Below are positions 5,211 through 6,181 of a stretch of 6,181 bases of DNA, in pieces. Under the pieces are notes generated by a model. It was given only the letters and a program-made list of their open reading frames with translations, was not told the DNA's origin and did no database searches. Made by a program: the position numbers and the translations under genes. Source of the stretch: Paracoccaceae bacterium (lineage in GTDB: Bacteria > Pseudomonadota > Alphaproteobacteria > Rhodobacterales > Rhodobacteraceae); the NCBI GenBank assembly GCA_024742655.1, contig JANSYB010000158.1:1-6181 (forward strand), written 5' to 3'. Within the stretch, counting starts at the first letter, position 1; each line of letters begins with the position of its first letter.

Positions 5211-6181
5211 ATGGATAAATTCTCAGGCCAAAAGAGCGCAGTTCAGTATCTTTACCCGTCGGTTGAACCATACGACCGGCGGATGTTGAAGGTCGGGGAC
5301 GGCCACGAGATTTATGTCGAGCAATCGGGAAACGCCGACGGATTGCCCGTTGTCGTCCTGCATGGCGGGCCCGGCGGAGGGTGCAGCCCGGCAATGCGGC
5401 GGTATTTCGACCCGAACGTATATCGCATCGTCCTGTTCGATCAGCGCGGATGCGGACGCTCCAAACCGCATGCGAGTGTCGAGGACAATACGACGTGGCA
5501 CCTCGTGGCGGATATCGAACGCATCCGCGATACGCTCGGAATCGATGACTGGATCGTCTTTGGCGGCAGCTGGGGCGCCACACTGGCCCTTGTCTATGCG
5601 CAAAGCCATGCTGACCGGGTGCGCCATCTCGTGTTGCGTGGCGTGTTTACCATGACGCAGGCCGAGCTTGACTGGTTTTACGGTGGGGGGGCCGGGCGGT
5701 TCTGGCCGGAAACCTGGACCCGGTTCCAGGAACTCGTTCCACCCGAGGAGCGCGGCGACATGATAGGCGCCTATCACCGGCGTCTGTTCTCGGGGAATCG
5801 CGCCGAAGAGGTGCGGTATGCCAAGGCCTGGAGTGCATGGGAAAACGCCTTGGCCACGGTACATTCCAACGGTCATGGCGGGGACAGCCCGGCGGATTAC
5901 GCCCGGGCCTTTGCCCGTTTGGAAAACCATTACTTCATGAATGCCGGTTTCCTTGGCCAGGACGAATACATCTATCACAACATGGACAGCATCGCCCATA
6001 TCCCCGGGGTGATCGTGCAGGGCCGTTACGACATGATCTGCCCGCCGGATGCGGCCTATCGTCTGTCGAAACTCTGGCCCAAGGCCGATCTGCGGATCAT
6101 TCCGGTAGCCGGGCATGCCCTGTCAGAGCCGGGCATCAGTGCCGAGCTGGTCGGCATCATGGACCGGATGGCGCGGGGGCG
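5211..6181 (+). CDS. pip: Proline iminopeptidase, peptidase family S33 (3' end outside window)
   Basis: Cytoplasmic alpha/beta hydrolase that removes N-terminal proline from peptides. The frame is open from ATG 5211 to the window edge: 323 complete codons, close to the full family length of about 315-330, so only a few residues are missing. The N-terminus ([19 protein letters not shown]) is that of the family. Motifs: oxyanion HGGPGGG (51-57), DQRGCGRS (77-84), nucleophile elbow [10 protein letters not shown] with Ser120 (118-127), RGVF (143-146), a helical cap rich in Trp and Tyr containing [12 protein letters not shown] (156-167), GRYDMICP with Asp274 as the acid (271-278), and GHALSE with His302 (301-306). 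AGGA 5 bases upstream supports the start. It is divergent from ubiG; no shared function is evident. Another S33 specificity is possible, but the [15 protein letters not shown] set is strongly that of the Pip group. Confidence 0.95.
   Translation, partial: MDKFSGQKSAVQYLYPSVEPYDRRMLKVGDGHEIYVEQSGNADGLPVVVLHGGPGGGCSPAMRRYFDPNVYRIVLFDQRGCGRSKPHASVEDNTTWHLVADIERIRDTLGIDDWIVFGGSWGATLALVYAQSHADRVRHLVLRGVFTMTQAELDWFYGGGAGRFWPETWTRFQELVPPEERGDMIGAYHRRLFSGNRAEEVRYAKAWSAWENALATVHSNGHGGDSPADYARAFARLENHYFMNAGFLGQDEYIYHNMDSIAHIPGVIVQGRYDMICPPDAAYRLSKLWPKADLRIIPVAGHALSEPGISAELVGIMDRMARG

Noticed and set aside
5223..6116. 297-codon open frame on the minus strand
   Set aside because: It is the mirror of the iminopeptidase gene, whose plus-strand frame carries all catalytic motifs. 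Long antisense frames are common in GC-rich coding DNA.
1..6181. Mobile element, CRISPR array, tRNA or defence genes
   Set aside because: Nearly every base is accounted for by housekeeping genes. No terminal inverted repeats, spaced direct repeats, transposase or integrase motifs, or tRNA-like folds were seen.

Overview
The window looks like ordinary chromosomal housekeeping DNA from an alphaproteobacterium, most likely of the Rhodobacterales (Roseobacter-type). That placement is inference from the GC-rich coding pattern, the protein sequences as remembered (HemH, ComF, GrxC and UbiG all read as the alphaproteobacterial forms) and the gene set. No search was run.

Layout, left to right. Positions 2-85 hold the 3' end of a small plus-strand gene ending in a hydrophobic helix. 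It converges on hemH (ferrochelatase, minus strand) across a perfect 12-bp inverted repeat that looks like a bidirectional terminator. Upstream of hemH, on the same strand, is an NDUFAF5/BioC-like methyltransferase-fold gene, so the transcript probably runs methyltransferase-hemH. Head to head with it, with at most 15 bp between start codons, a plus-strand cluster begins: comF-type phosphoribosyltransferase, grxC (glutaredoxin 3), a nitrilase-family amidase (probably deaminated glutathione amidase) and a MarR-family regulator. The last three are joined by two 4-bp ATGA stop/start overlaps. marR converges on minus-strand ubiG, and a hairpin spans both stop codons. Divergent from ubiG, 49 bp away, a proline iminopeptidase-type alpha/beta hydrolase runs off the right edge just short of its expected end.

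Functional themes. hemH (heme), ubiG (ubiquinone) and the NDUFAF5-like protein (possible complex I assembly) all serve respiration. grxC and the amidase share a glutathione theme, and the MarR protein at the end of their operon may regulate it.

I see no mobile element, CRISPR array, RNA gene, phage gene or defence system, and no stretch over 300 bases lacks a gene. The observations most worth a second look are the missing SAM-binding motif I in the methyltransferase-like protein, the hairpin that encodes both C-termini at the marR/ubiG junction, and the very tight head-to-head start at comF.
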